Assembly (NCBI RefSeq): GCF_000315425.1
Contig: NZ_JH992923.1
Span: forward strand, 1,136,012-1,200,011
DNA: 64,000 bases
Origin: Massilia timonae CCUG 45783
Lineage (GTDB): Bacteria > Pseudomonadota > Gammaproteobacteria > Burkholderiales > Burkholderiaceae_D
Reading direction: 5' to 3'
This document shows positions 1 to 10,173 of this stretch, piece after piece. Numbering within the stretch: the first letter of the stretch is position 1; the number at the start of each line of letters is the position of its first letter. The notes beneath the pieces were generated by a model. That model did no database searches. It was given only the letters and a program-made list of their open reading frames with translations, and was not told the DNA's origin. The position numbers and the translations under genes were made by a program.

Positions 1-975
1 CCACGGCACGCTGCCATCATTGAACTTGTAAGGTTTGATGTTCCTGTCGGGCGGCGCGGTGCTGGGGGTGCATGGCGCGGTATATTCATCGAAGCGCGAA
101 TTGAATTGTTGGTAGTATTCGCTGAGGGCGAATGGCGACTGCACCGAGACCTTTCCTCCCGATATGCGCGCCATCCCCATCATCCCGGTGCAGACGGACG
201 GCGCGACCGTATTGAAGTCGGCCGCCGCCGACGACGCGGCGCCGGGGCCGACGAACGGATGGATCAGGAAGGTCTGCCCTGCACCCGCCGATTCGGGGTT
301 CAGTTGCATGAGGTCATAGCCGACACCGCGCCGAAAACCGTATTCTTCCAGCTCGCCATTCCGGTTACGCTTCTCATCATCGTGCATTGCACATATCCCG
401 AATGGCATGACGCCGATCGCAGTCGGGCCAGCCACGGCACGTGCGCTTGTCGAGGTCACGGTATCGCCGGACGCGACAACTGGCAGAAACAGGGTCTCCA
501 CTTGCCCGTAATCCGGATCCAGTCCCGCGGTATCGATGCGGACGTACAGAAGGCCGTTGGGTGCGCTTCTCGCCGCTGCCTCGCCACTCGTGAGCCATGG
601 ACCATCAGGTGAAGCCCCGAATCTGATGGCGTCGTCGGACCAGTCCATCGCTGCCGCCAGGTAGCCATAACTGGGGCCGCCGTACATGACGGGTATCGCA
701 AACAGCGAGGCTGCCTTCTGTGCCGCCTTGGTCAGGCCAGCTCTGGTGCCGTCCAGCTCGATCGCGGCGCTCACCGCAGCGGCGTCGGCGGCGCTCTGGA
801 GTTCCATCTTCCGGTTGTAAACGCGGGATAGGTCCAGTGCCAGGCTGCAGAACCCGCATATGATGATGATGGCTGCAACGCCCATGATTCCTATTGCGCC
901 ATGCTCGCGGCCCGGACGCCTGAAAGCCACGGGACTAGCGCGTCGCATGCGGGGCGTGCCTCTGTTGATGCCCAT
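1..975 (-). CDS. TadG-like Flp pilus assembly protein (3' end outside window)
   Basis: Open frame of 325 codons running off the left edge. The ATG at 975 follows a strong GGAGGAGG Shine-Dalgarno. About 30 residues in is one hydrophobic segment (GIMGVAAIIIICGFCSLAL) followed by DLSRVYNRKMELQSAADAAA, the hallmark of TadE/TadG-type pseudopilin-like proteins with a single N-terminal membrane anchor. The rest looks like a periplasmic domain. Such proteins act with the Tad secretion machinery in assembly of Flp pili. The remaining tad genes are not in the window, so assignment rests on the N-terminal signature and length. Confidence 0.8.
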   Translation of the reverse strand, partial: MGINRGTPRMRRASPVAFRRPGREHGAIGIMGVAAIIIICGFCSLALDLSRVYNRKMELQSAADAAAVSAAIELDGTRAGLTKAAQKAASLFAIPVMYGGPSYGYLAAAMDWSDDAIRFGASPDGPWLTSGEAAARSAPNGLLYVRIDTAGLDPDYGQVETLFLPVVASGDTVTSTSARAVAGPTAIGVMPFGICAMHDDEKRNRNGELEEYGFRRGVGYDLMQLNPESAGAGQTFLIHPFVGPGAASSAAADFNTVAPSVCTGMMGMARISGGKVSVQSPFALSEYYQQFNSRFDEYTAPCTPSTAPPDRNIKPYKFNDGSVPW

Positions 976-1074
976 GCTGCCTCCTCCGGAATCCACACGC
1001 CTTCGAAACACGTATCAGCAAGTCTATTAGTCCTTAGACTATGCAAATTGATTTCTAGCAGTTGGCGCGGGATT

Positions 1075-1240
1075 TCTGGGAATCGGCATTACCGAATTGC
1101 CGGCTGGCGCCGCGTATCGGCCAGCTCGCGCTCCACACCTTGGTCGGGCCTGGGCGCTGGGCGGCATCGCGCTCTTGCTGGCGTACCCAGCGGCGCAATG
1201 TCTCCGGGGTGCAGCCGATCCTCATCGCTTGCTTTTTTCA
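1075..1240 (-). pseudogene. Remnant of IS3-family OrfA (transposase helix-turn-helix subunit)
   Basis: Reading the minus strand from about 1226 gives RIGCTPETLRRWVRQQERD followed by a QRPGPT segment, which matches the N-terminal HTH part of IS3-family OrfA proteins. The frame then shifts near 1150, where VERELADTRRQ resembles the OrfA leucine-zipper start, and ends soon after. There is no start codon, OrfB or terminal repeat, so this is a degraded fragment. The rest of the 976-1390 gap has no other feature that I can see. Confidence 0.5.
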
Positions 1241-1390
1241 AATTGGAGTTTCCACAAGACTTGGGGCGATTTACATCGACGCTGCTTGATCATGCACGCA
1301 TTCATCATGAATATGTGGCAGGATCGTCATTGGTATAGACCAGGTTACACAGCCTTCATGTCCATCATCTGCAACTGATCGGAACCAGCC

Positions 1391-2782
1391 ATGAGTCAAA
1401 TTACTCATACCGTAGGCAAACGGACATATACCTTTGCCGACCTGCGCGAACTCCTGGCCAGGGCAAGCCCGGCACGCTCGGGAGACCATCTGGCTGGCGT
1501 CGCGGCCGGCAGTGCGGAAGAACGCGTGGCCGCGCAGATGGCCCTGGCCTCTCTCCCTCTCACGACCTTCCTGAACGAGGCCGTCGTGCCCTACGAGACG
1601 GACGAAGTGACTCGCCTGATCCTCGACGAGCACGATGCCGGCGCTTTCCAGCGCATCCGCCACCTGACTGTCGGCGACTTTCGCAACTGGCTGCTGGGCG
1701 ATGACGCCGACACGGCAACCCTGAGCCAGATCGCCCCGGGAGTCACACCGGAGATGGCCGCCGCCGTGTCGAAGATCATGCGAATCCAGGACCTGGTGCT
1801 GGTCGCGCGCAAATGCCGGTCGGTCACGCGGTTTCGCAACACGATCGGCCTGCCGGGAACGCTGTCGACGCGCCTGCAGCCGAACCATCCGACCGATGAC
1901 GCGTTCGGCATTGCAGCCAGCCTGCTCGACGGTCTTCTTTACGGCAATGGCGATGCCGTCATCGGCATCAACCCGGCCACGGACAACGTGCAGCAGGCGA
2001 TCCGCATCGTCGGGATGCTCGATGAGATCATCGCCCGTTACCAGGTTCCGACACAGTCGTGCGTGCTGACCCACGTGACCAACACGATCGCGGCCATCGA
2101 ACGGGGCGCGCCGGTAGACCTGGTATTCCAGTCGATCGCCGGCACCCAGGCCGCGAACGCCAGTTTCGGCATCGACCTCAAGCTGCTGGCCGAAGCGCAG
2201 GCGGCCGCCCTGTCACTGGGGCGGGGCACGGTCGGCGACAACGTGATGTACTTCGAGACCGGCCAGGGAAGCGCGCTGTCGGCCAACGCCAGCCACGGCC
2301 TCGACCAGCAGACCTGCGAGGCGCGCGCCTATGCCGTGGCGCGCAAGTTCAAGCCGCTGCTGGTGAACACCGTCGTCGGGTTCATGGGACCGGAATACCT
2401 TTATGATGGCAAGCAGATCATCCGCGCAGGACTGGAAGACCACTTCTGCGCCAAACTGCTGGGCCTGCCCATGGGCTGCGACGTGTGCTACACGAACCAT
2501 GCCGAGGCGGACCAGGACGACATGGACGTGCTGCTGACGATGCTCGGTGTGGCTGGCTGCACGTTCGTGATGGGCATTCCCGGCTCGGACGACATCATGC
2601 TGAACTACCAGACGACCTCGTTCCATGATGCGTTGTACGCGCGGCGGGCGCTCGGTCTTGCGCCGGCGCCGGAATTCCATGTGTGGCTGCGCGACATGGG
2701 CATTTTTGCGGGCGATGGCGAAGTCGCGCTGGGCCGCAGCTTGCCGGCGCCATTCCAGCGCGCGCTGTCGCGCATTACCTGA
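1391..2782 (+). CDS. eutB: Ethanolamine ammonia-lyase large subunit EutB
   Basis: 463 residues, the usual EutB length, similar to the family along its full extent. EutB forms the TIM-barrel catalytic core of the adenosylcobalamin-dependent lyase that converts ethanolamine to acetaldehyde and ammonia in the cytosol. The start ATG at 1391 follows GGAACC. The stop is 10 nt before eutC, so the two subunits are cotranscribed. No microcompartment genes or eut regulator are nearby, which suggests a minimal eutBC pathway for using ethanolamine as nitrogen source (inference). Confidence 0.95.
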   Translation: MSQITHTVGKRTYTFADLRELLARASPARSGDHLAGVAAGSAEERVAAQMALASLPLTTFLNEAVVPYETDEVTRLILDEHDAGAFQRIRHLTVGDFRNWLLGDDADTATLSQIAPGVTPEMAAAVSKIMRIQDLVLVARKCRSVTRFRNTIGLPGTLSTRLQPNHPTDDAFGIAASLLDGLLYGNGDAVIGINPATDNVQQAIRIVGMLDEIIARYQVPTQSCVLTHVTNTIAAIERGAPVDLVFQSIAGTQAANASFGIDLKLLAEAQAAALSLGRGTVGDNVMYFETGQGSALSANASHGLDQQTCEARAYAVARKFKPLLVNTVVGFMGPEYLYDGKQIIRAGLEDHFCAKLLGLPMGCDVCYTNHAEADQDDMDVLLTMLGVAGCTFVMGIPGSDDIMLNYQTTSFHDALYARRALGLAPAPEFHVWLRDMGIFAGDGEVALGRSLPAPFQRALSRIT

Positions 2783-2792
2783 GGTGAACACG

Positions 2793-3602
2793 ATGTCGGA
2801 GACCGTCATCCCCAACCCCTGGCAGGCACTGCGCCAGTTCACGGCCGCGCGCATTGCGCTCGGCCACACCGGCGTCAGCCAACCCACGTCCGCCCAGCTC
2901 GATTTCCAGCTGGCGCACGCGCGCGCGCGCGATGCCGTGCACCTGGCGCTCGACACCGATACGCTGAGTCGGGCGATCGAGACCGCATGGCCGGAAGCGG
3001 GCCTGTGCAAGGTACTGCACAGCGCCGCTGCCAACCGCAACGTGTACCTGCAACGGCCCGACCTCGGGCGGCGGCTGGCACCGGAGGCGAGCGCGGCCCT
3101 TGCCGCCACGCGCGATCCCTCTGTCGAAGGCCGTCCCTACGACGTCGCGTTCGTCATCACGGACGGCCTTTCCGCGCTGGCAGTCGCACAGAACGCCGCG
3201 CCATTCTTGCAGCTGCTGCGCACGCGACTGCTCGCACAGCGCTGGGCAGTCGCACCGCCATCCGTTGTTCTACAGGGCCGCGTGGCGGTCGGTGACGAGG
3301 TGGGAGAACTGCTCGGCGCCAAGATCGTTGTCGTCCTGATCGGCGAGCGTCCAGGCTTGAGTTCGCCCGACAGCATGGGCCTGTACATCACGTGGGCGCC
3401 GGCCGTCGGCCTGACTGACGAACGGCGCAACTGCATCTCGAACGTACGGCCGGCGGGGCAACCCTATGACGAGGCCGCGGCGCGGCTCCATTACCTGCTG
3501 TCCGAAGCGCGCCGGCGGGAGCTGACCGGCGTGGGGCTCAAGGACGAAACCATTGGAACGGTTGCGCTCGATGGCGAGCTAAAGCCCAATTTCCTGCTCT
3601 AA
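2793..3602 (+). CDS. eutC: Ethanolamine ammonia-lyase small subunit EutC
   Basis: 269 residues. I place the start at ATG 2793 (MSETVIPNPWQALRQFT), 10 nt after eutB and preceded by GAGGTGAA; a longer frame further upstream lies inside eutB and is not needed. EutC completes the cobalamin site of the heterodimeric lyase. GLSSPDSMGLYITWAP and the following NCISNVRP stretch are characteristic conserved segments. Function depends on EutB immediately upstream. Confidence 0.95.
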   Translation: MSETVIPNPWQALRQFTAARIALGHTGVSQPTSAQLDFQLAHARARDAVHLALDTDTLSRAIETAWPEAGLCKVLHSAAANRNVYLQRPDLGRRLAPEASAALAATRDPSVEGRPYDVAFVITDGLSALAVAQNAAPFLQLLRTRLLAQRWAVAPPSVVLQGRVAVGDEVGELLGAKIVVVLIGERPGLSSPDSMGLYITWAPAVGLTDERRNCISNVRPAGQPYDEAAARLHYLLSEARRRELTGVGLKDETIGTVALDGELKPNFLL

Positions 3603-4354
3603 TCACTGCGTCATCGCGAGGATTGCTCGCGGAAGCGGGGACGTTGGCAGCGTCGACGCAAGCGCGATCCCAGATGATCTGATGGCGCGCGCGCAGCCGT
3701 CACAGGTCGGCCTCCTGGACGCGCTGTCACACTGAGCTTGCATTCGTGGGACCGGGACCGGCGCGTCAGCACACTGCCGCAACCTGGGCCGCGCGGCAAA
3801 TATTCCCACGGTATCCCAATCTTCAAAACACGCAAAAATACCTGTCAGGGTCGCGCGATCATCGAGACGCGCCCCCTCCTCTTACCGATCTATGGCGGCT
3901 CGACAGATGCGTTGCCGCAAGCAAACAAAGGTACTCGAGAAAAAAGCGCTCGCGCCGTGGTACAGGTCCGTCCAGAAAGACAGGGCGGTCACACGTCATC
4001 CACTTTTCCTGTCCTTGACCAATCATGAAGGCTGTTTCGATCGCGGATTCATCTTGCCCTATGCGTATAAATGTTTTCCGAAATTAATGTATGCGTGTGG
4101 CGCCTTGAAATTTCTTATGCATACAGATTAATACAATTTCAAATAACTTATCGGTATAAGATTTATTTGACAATTCTTGATCGGATACCAGACATTAATT
4201 TTCGCGGCCGCGATTTCCTTCAATACCCTTCTGTTGCTCAGTGATAATTCGCTGCCCGGATTGCTGTTGAAATGGTCCTCGTCGAAAGGTTAGCCGATGC
4301 GTTGTAGAGTTGTAGATTCGTTCATTCATTTTTTATCTTAGGAATAAACCAACC
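3603..4354. other. Intergenic region upstream of the PEP-CTERM gene
   Basis: About 750 bases without a convincing gene. The right half (4100-4340) is clearly AT-richer than the surroundings and probably carries the promoter of the gene starting at 4355. AGGAAT lies 11 nt before that start. I see no tRNA or terminator. Confidence 0.5.
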
Positions 4355-4727
4355 ATGGTCCGAAAATTAATAATGGCCTTCACGGCCGCCCTGTTAACAA
4401 ATTCCGCAATGGCTGCGACAATCGACTTTGAGTCTCAGGATGGTGGCTACGGATACTACGACTACAGCTTTCTTGAAGATGGATTCAAAGTTAGTTATTC
4501 AGCGATCGATCCATTCGGATTTTATCTTATGGATAACCCCGCTGACCATTTAGGCATGTGCGGCACCGGCTGCGCTTCAAATGGAACGACTGCATTCTAT
4601 GGTTTTAATGGGAGTAGTATCACCTTCAATCTCGAGAACAAAGGCTTGTTCTCCTTCACATCATTGGATGTCGCCCAGACCTTTCTTGGCTACGGTCGTC
4701 CCTTGACCCTGACGCTCACTGCGATGG

Positions 4728-4736
4728 GGCTTAATG
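4728..4736. repeat. Left 9-bp target-site duplication
   Basis: GGCTTAATG directly before the left inverted repeat; identical to 6222-6230. Nine bases is the duplication length typical of the IS50/Tn5 group of IS4 elements. Confidence 0.95.
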
Positions 4737-6221
4737 CACCTCGTTATACACAAGTCCGCCAGCCTCACCACGCCGGCTGAAAATCCCGTTTACTTTCAAT
4801 GACTTGCCAGCGCCCTTGTAAACCTTTGCAAAATCGCGTTTACTCTCGTCTTTTGCGTGGCGCAATTGGCGAGCAAATCGAAGGGATGGACCGATTCGGA
4901 GTTTGAGCAACTCGACCTGGGCGACGCGCGCCTGAACCGGCGAGCGAGGACACTGATGGAAACAATGGCGGGGGCACCGACGGCGAGCGTGCCAAAGGCC
5001 TGTAACGGCTGGGGTGAGACGATGGCCGCGTATCGCTTCTTCGACAATGACGGCGTCGACTGGCGGGCAATCCTGGAGCCGCACTGGCAGCAAACGGAAC
5101 AGCGAATGGCCGAGCAGTCGGTGGTGCTGTGTCTGCAGGACACGACCGAACTGGACTTTAACGGACAGCAGGCGCGCGGCCTCGGACCGCTCAGCTATGA
5201 AGCGCAGCGCGGCATGTACGTCCACCCCACCTACGCGGTGACGACGGCGCGCGAGCCGCTGGGGATCCTGGACGTGTGGATGTGGGCGCGCGCGCTGCGC
5301 GACACCAACGGCCAGCGCGGCGGCCCCAAGGAAAGCCTGCGCTGGATCGAAGGCTACGAAAGACTGGCGGAACTGGCACCGCGCCTGCCCGCCACGCGCT
5401 TGGTGTATGTGGCCGACCGCGAGCCGGACATGCTGCCCTGGATGGCGCGGGCGCAGCAGCTCGACTGCCCGGTGGACTGGCTGGTGCGCGCCGCGCACAA
5501 CCGCTGCTTGCCCAACAGCGAGAAGCTGTGGCCGCATGCCACGGAAGGCGCGCCGCTGGGGGAAATCGAGTTCGCGCTGGCCGCGCGGCCGGGCGCCAAG
5601 GCGCGCATCGTGCGCCAGCAGCTGTGGGCACGCCGGGTCGAACTGAACGCGGGCAAGGGCAAGGTGGTGACCGCCACATGCATCGTGGCGCGTGAACACG
5701 GCGCTCCGGCCGGCGTCAAGCCGATCGAATGGCGCCTGCTGACGAACCGGGTCGCCACCAGCGCGGCCGAGGTGGCCGAATTGATCGACTGGTATCGCGC
5801 CCGCTGGGAAATTGAAATGCTGTTCAATGTGCTCAAGAACGGCTGCAAGGTCGAGGAACTTCAGCTGGGCACGATCGAGCGCATCGAGCGCGCACTGGCG
5901 CTGTACTTGGTCGTAGCCTGGCGCATTGCCTATCTGGTACGCATGGGCCGTACCTGCCCGAACCTGGATGCCCACTTGTTCTTTGATCCCGATGAGATAC
6001 GCGGCGCCTACTTGCTCAACAAATTACGCCCCCAGCCCAACCCGGCGTTAAACGAAGTAATACGCTTGATCGCCCGCGCGGGCGGCTTCTTGGGCCGAAA
6101 AGGTGATGGCGAACCTGGTGCCAAGACCCTCTGGGAAGGGCTGCGCGACGTGCGCGCCTCAGCTCTCACCCTTCAAGCACTACGCGAACTTGGAGACTGA
6201 CGAGTTGTGTATAACGAGGTG
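4737..6221 (+). mobile_element. IS50/Tn5-like insertion sequence (IS4 family), 1485 bp
   Basis: Left end CACCTCGTTATACACAAGT; right end, read inward, CACCTCGTTATACACAACT. The inner TTATACACAAGT matches the Tn5 outer end CTGACTCTTATACACAAGT. The element holds one transposase gene and is bracketed by the direct repeat GGCTTAATG. It sits inside the PEP-CTERM gene in the same orientation. Confidence 0.95.
4857..6200 (+). CDS. IS4-family transposase (Tn5/IS50 group)
   Basis: 447 residues with GTG start at 4857. It carries a DDE catalytic core: first Asp in LQDTTELD, second in YVADREPD, and the YREK-type signature YRARWEIEMLFNVLKNGCK containing the catalytic Glu. It is somewhat shorter at the N-terminus than Tn5 Tnp (476 aa) but collinear afterwards. 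Ends and target repeats are intact, so the element is probably active. Confidence 0.93.
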   Translation: MAQLASKSKGWTDSEFEQLDLGDARLNRRARTLMETMAGAPTASVPKACNGWGETMAAYRFFDNDGVDWRAILEPHWQQTEQRMAEQSVVLCLQDTTELDFNGQQARGLGPLSYEAQRGMYVHPTYAVTTAREPLGILDVWMWARALRDTNGQRGGPKESLRWIEGYERLAELAPRLPATRLVYVADREPDMLPWMARAQQLDCPVDWLVRAAHNRCLPNSEKLWPHATEGAPLGEIEFALAARPGAKARIVRQQLWARRVELNAGKGKVVTATCIVAREHGAPAGVKPIEWRLLTNRVATSAAEVAELIDWYRARWEIEMLFNVLKNGCKVEELQLGTIERIERALALYLVVAWRIAYLVRMGRTCPNLDAHLFFDPDEIRGAYLLNKLRPQPNPALNEVIRLIARAGGFLGRKGDGEPGAKTLWEGLRDVRASALTLQALRELGD

Positions 6222-6230
6222 GGCTTAATG
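6222..6230. repeat. Right 9-bp target-site duplication
   Basis: GGCTTAATG directly after the right inverted repeat; pairs with 4728-4736. Confidence 0.95.
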
Positions 6231-6484
6231 GCGTCGTAACGAACACGATCTTCGTGGAAGAGAATCTGGCTGAATCATTTTCAAATTTTAACTTTAAAGA
6301 CTTTGTCAACATTTCGTCACTGACGATCACCGGCGGACAAGAATTCCCGGAGTTTGCGATTGATAATGTCGTCCTCTCTCCCGCAGAGGTTCCAGAACCC
6401 GCATCCTGGGCAACGCTGATTGCCGGCCTTGGAATCATTCGCTCAGTTCGCCGCCGGCGCTTGCCCAGTGGCCTCGCCCGATAG

Positions 6485-6897
6485 AATCGTTGTTCGGTAA
6501 ATAATATCGAGCTCCGCATTCCTCAGGCTCGCGCGCCAAAGCCAGCTGTCCAGTCTTGCTTGGTCATTGACCCGTTTGACGTACAGCTGCATTCTGGACG
6601 AAATAGGCCTCACGCCGTGCGAATGCGAACCATGCAGAAGCCAAGTTGGACGTTTGCCATTACACTGCCGGCTTCTACGACTGCGAGTGCTCGCATTCTG
6701 TATCGGGCAATCCGCCGCCCGGCGTCCAGGAACGCAAAATGGCAGAGGAAGGACATATCGTCGTGTCTGAAATTACTTGACCTCCACAGTTCAAGAATGT
6801 CTACAATTGTCATGACGATTCACACGTCTCAATATCCTGGCTTAACGCGGAATCCAGCTAGCATTGACAATAGTCACCGGTACCTGTGCGTCGCCGT
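6485..6897. other. Intergenic region without recognisable feature
   Basis: Lies between the 3' end of the PEP-CTERM gene and the 3' end of the minus-strand chemoreceptor-like kinase. Several short frames exist but none resembles a protein family or has a good ribosome site. I see no terminator hairpin. Confidence 0.4.
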
Positions 6898-8809
6898 CTA
6901 TCGGCTGACCCTGGCTACCGTTGCAATGAACTGATCAAAATCAACCGGTTTTCGAATATGCGTCTCGAATCCTGCGGAGAGCGCATGGCTCACATCGGTG
7001 GGGCGGGTGAAGCCGCTCAGTGCGATCGCCGGGGTGCTTGCAGTGGCTTGCAATGTACGGAGCGCCGCCAGTAAAGCGTATCCATCCATCTCCGGCATGC
7101 CAATGTCCGAAATAATCAAATGAAAGGTTTCTGCGGCGCCATCCACAAGTTCCAAGGCCTGGGAAGGGCCAGGTGCCGATGTCACTTGCGCCCCTTCGGT
7201 TTCCAACAGCGCCGCAAGCGCTTCGACCGTCTCGGTGGCATCGTCTACGAGCAGGATACGCTTGCCGACCAGGCCTCCTGTTTTCAAGGTATCGGTCGAC
7301 GGCAGCGATGACTGCGGGTTCGTAACTGGAAAATAGATGCGGAACGTGGCGCCAAGCCCCACTCCCTTGGACTCGGCCTCTACCCTGCCCCCGTGACTGT
7401 CGATAAGCTCTTTGACGAGCGCCAAGCCAATACCCATGCCCCCGTACTGCCGAGCGGTACCGTTGTTCCCTTGACGGAACATGTCAAATATATGGGGAAG
7501 GATATGGGGAAGGAGTTCTGGGGCAATTCCGCTTCCGGTGTCCGTGACCTCGATGCATGCTACATCATCGAATTCACGTCGAACCTGCACGCGCACTGTT
7601 CCACCCTGTGGGGTGAATTTCAATGCATTGCTCAGCAAGTTCCACACGATCTGCTCAATCCTGACAACGTCGCCTTGGATGATCAGCTCGCCAGTACAGA
7701 CATCGGTGTGAAGCGTCAGTTTTTTTTGCTTCGCCTCGTCTTCCATCAGTTTGACGACCTGGCTTACACTTTCCGCGAGGTCGAGCTGCGAATATGTCAG
7801 GGTCAGCTTGCCAGTGTGCAAGCGCGACAGGTCCATCAAGTCATCGATGATCCGCGCTTGCCCCTTCACCATGCGCTTGATCGTGTCAGTCCCGCGCGCG
7901 ACCACAGGAAGCGCGGCGGCCTCGGGAAGACGGCTCAGCATTTCCGCGGTCAGCTGAATCAGATTCAGCGGTTGTTTGAGCTCGTGGGAGAGCACGGCAA
8001 AGAATTCATCACGCACTCGCGCAGCCTCCTCGGCCCGGATTCTTTCCTGTTTTTCCGATTCCAGCCTGGCATCCTGCTGATCGTGCCGCCATTTGGAATC
8101 GGTCATGTCCCGGGCAATCTTGACGAAACCGCCGATTTCGTCGTCCACCAAAGGCGAGGTAATACCACTGCAGAAGACGCGCGTGCCATTGCGACGCACA
8201 TGCCAGCGGTCGTCCTCGGAACGGCCGTCCATTCTTGCACGGTGCAGTTCTTCAGTGAATATGCCGGCATCGCGGTCTTCGGGCGTGTACAGAATATCGC
8301 CGCCATGGCCGACGATATAGGATGCAGGATAGCCGAACATCCGCTCGGCACCACCGTTCCAGCTGGTAATGATGCCATCGTTGTTCATCGTGGTAATCGC
8401 ATAGTCGCGGGTGCTGGCTGCAATGAGGCGCATCTGTCGCTCACTGCCAAGCAGCCTTTCTTCGGCCAGCTTGCGACGGGAAATATCGATGAACGACAAC
8501 ACCAGCCCCTCGATCCTGTCTTCCGCCGTGCGGTAAGGCAAAAGGCGGGCGATGTACCACGTGCCATCGGTCGTGCCGCGCACTTCACGCTCGACCGGCT
8601 GCAGCGTGGAGAACACTTGTTCTATGTCGCTTTCCATTGAGGGATAATCCAGCCGACAATTTATATCGAGGATAGAACGTTCGATATCGGCGCTGATCAG
8701 GTTGAACAGTCGCGTGCAGGGCTTCGAATAACGCTTGATGTTAAGGTTGCGGCCGATAAAAAGGATCGCGATTTCGGTTGCCGAAAGAAAGTTCTGCAGG
8801 TCGTCGTTG
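6898..8809 (-). pseudogene. 3' half of split CheB-CheR-PAS-histidine kinase-receiver gene
   Basis: Reading from 8802 this half encodes, in order: a PAS domain (DLQNFLSATEIAILFIGRN...), a second PAS domain (MRLIAASTRDYAITTMNNDG), HisKA with the phospho-His in AVLSHELKQPLNLIQLTAEM, HATPase with NALKFTPQGG and MGIGLALVKELIDSHGG, and a C-terminal receiver (RILLVDDATETVEAL, phospho-Asp in IISDIGMPEMDG). It lacks its own start, because the first half is beyond the IS256-type insertion. Joined to the other half it gives about 1388 residues in one frame. As it stands the kinase is probably not expressed. Confidence 0.85.
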
Positions 8810-10173
8810 GAGCCTGTCAGAATTTCTGTGTGGAACGGGGTCATGAAATAATCCCGAAAGGACTGTTCCATGACCGAAGTGATGACCACCAAGAAGCCCA
8901 AAAAACAGAAAGCAGCGTACCCGTTTCCCGTTGAGCTGATCGACCAGTTGCTGGCCCAGGTTGAGAACAAGGACGCCGAGTCGATCCTTGGCGAATCGGG
9001 CCTCGCCGGGCAGCTCAAAAAAATGCTGGCCGAGCGTATGTTGTCGGCCGAGTTGAACCACCACCTGGCCAACGAGGAAGACGGCAGCAGAAACCACCGC
9101 AACGGTAGCAGCCCGAAGAAGGTCTTGACGCCAGGCGGGGAGCTCCACCTGGACATTCCGCGCGATCGTCTGTCGAGCTTCGAGCCCAAACTGGTGGCCA
9201 AACATCAGCGCCGGATGTCGGGCTTCGACGATCACGTTATCAGCATGTACGCTCGTGGTATGAGCGTGCGCGAGATTCAGGCGCATTTGCTGGAGTTGTA
9301 CGGCACCGAGGTGTCGCCAGACCTGATTTCGACCATCACCGACGAAGTGCTCGAGGAGGTCGCGCAGTGGCAGCAGCGGCCGCTCGAGGCGATGTATCCG
9401 ATCGTGTATTTCGACGCGTTGCGCCTGAAGATCCGGGACGAAGGCACGGTCAAGAACAAGGCCGTATATCTGGCCTTGGGCATTCGTGCCGACGGCCGCA
9501 AGGAAGTGCTGGGTCTGTGGATCGAACAGACCGAAGGCGCCAAATTCTGGCTGAAGGTTTTCAACGAACTCAAGAACCGCGGACTGGACGATATCCTGAT
9601 CGCCGTCGTCGATGGCCTGCGCGGCTTCCCGGAGGCCATCGAGGCCGTTTATCCGCAAGCGCAGATCCAGACGTGCATCGTGCACCTGATCCGCAATTCG
9701 ACGACGCTTGCGGCCTGGAAGGACCGGAAGGAACTGGCAGCGGCGCTCAAGCCGATCTACCACGCTGCCAACGCCGAGCTGGCCGAAGCGGCGCTGGATG
9801 CCTTTGCAGAAGGCCCATGGGGCACCAAGTTTCCGACCGTGGCCGCGATGTGGCGGCGCCAGTGGCAGCAGGTGATTCCGTTCTTTGCCTACCCACCTGA
9901 AGTGCGCACGATCATCTACACGACCAACGCTATTGAAAGCCTGCATATGCGTCTGCGGAAGATCGTCAAGAACCGTGGTCACTTCCCCAGCGACGAAGCC
10001 GCGACCAAGTTATTGTTCCTGGCCTTGCGCAATATCGAGAAAGATTGGAAGATGCCACAGCGTACCTGGAAGCAGGCTGCCAACCAGTTCGCCATCATGT
10101 TCGGCGAGCGCTTCACGAACGCGATTATCTAACTACGAATTCTGGCCCCGCACACAGAATTTCTGACAGGTCC
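8810..10173 (+). mobile_element. IS256-family insertion sequence, about 1364 bp
   Basis: Left end GAGCCTGTCAGAATTTCTG; right end read inward GGACCTGTCAGAAATTCTG. The flanks share CGTCGTTG (8802-8809 and 10174-10181), an 8-bp target duplication as expected for IS256; because neighbouring bases also match, the exact edge is uncertain by one or two bases. It carries one transposase gene, antisense to the interrupted host gene. Confidence 0.9.
8870..10132 (+). CDS. IS256-family (Mutator-type) transposase
   Basis: 420 residues, full length for this family (transposase_mut). Catalytic acidic residues are visible in IVYFDALRLKIRDEG and LIAVVDGLRGFPEAIEAVYP, and the third lies in the TTNAIESLH segment. 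IQTCIVHLIRNS is another conserved block. ATG 8870 is the natural start. The gene is intact and the element has clean ends, so it is likely functional. Confidence 0.95.
   Translation: MTEVMTTKKPKKQKAAYPFPVELIDQLLAQVENKDAESILGESGLAGQLKKMLAERMLSAELNHHLANEEDGSRNHRNGSSPKKVLTPGGELHLDIPRDRLSSFEPKLVAKHQRRMSGFDDHVISMYARGMSVREIQAHLLELYGTEVSPDLISTITDEVLEEVAQWQQRPLEAMYPIVYFDALRLKIRDEGTVKNKAVYLALGIRADGRKEVLGLWIEQTEGAKFWLKVFNELKNRGLDDILIAVVDGLRGFPEAIEAVYPQAQIQTCIVHLIRNSTTLAAWKDRKELAAALKPIYHAANAELAEAALDAFAEGPWGTKFPTVAAMWRRQWQQVIPFFAYPPEVRTIIYTTNAIESLHMRLRKIVKNRGHFPSDEAATKLLFLALRNIEKDWKMPQRTWKQAANQFAIMFGERFTNAII

Larger units (their letters stand above)
4355..6484 (+). pseudogene. PEP-CTERM exported protein, split by an IS50-like element
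   Basis: The 5' part (4355-4736) encodes a signal peptide (MVRKLIMAFTAALLTNSAMA) and a beta-rich secreted domain starting TIDFESQDGG. The 3' part (6231-6484) ends with VPEPASWATLIAGLGI and RSVRRRR, the PEP-CTERM sorting signal: VPEP motif, hydrophobic helix, basic tail. Removing the element at 4737-6221 and one copy of the 9-bp target repeat gives ...TAMGLNGVVTNTIF... in perfect frame, so the ancestral gene was intact and the insertion is recent. PEP-CTERM proteins are substrates of exosortase and are tied to exopolysaccharide and floc formation. The interrupted allele should make a truncated protein without the sorting tail. Confidence 0.9.

Noticed and set aside
8870..9201. Extension of the kinase frame through the IS256 transposase
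   Set aside because: The added 110 residues are antisense to the transposase; the IS end at 8810 shows that they are not part of the kinase.
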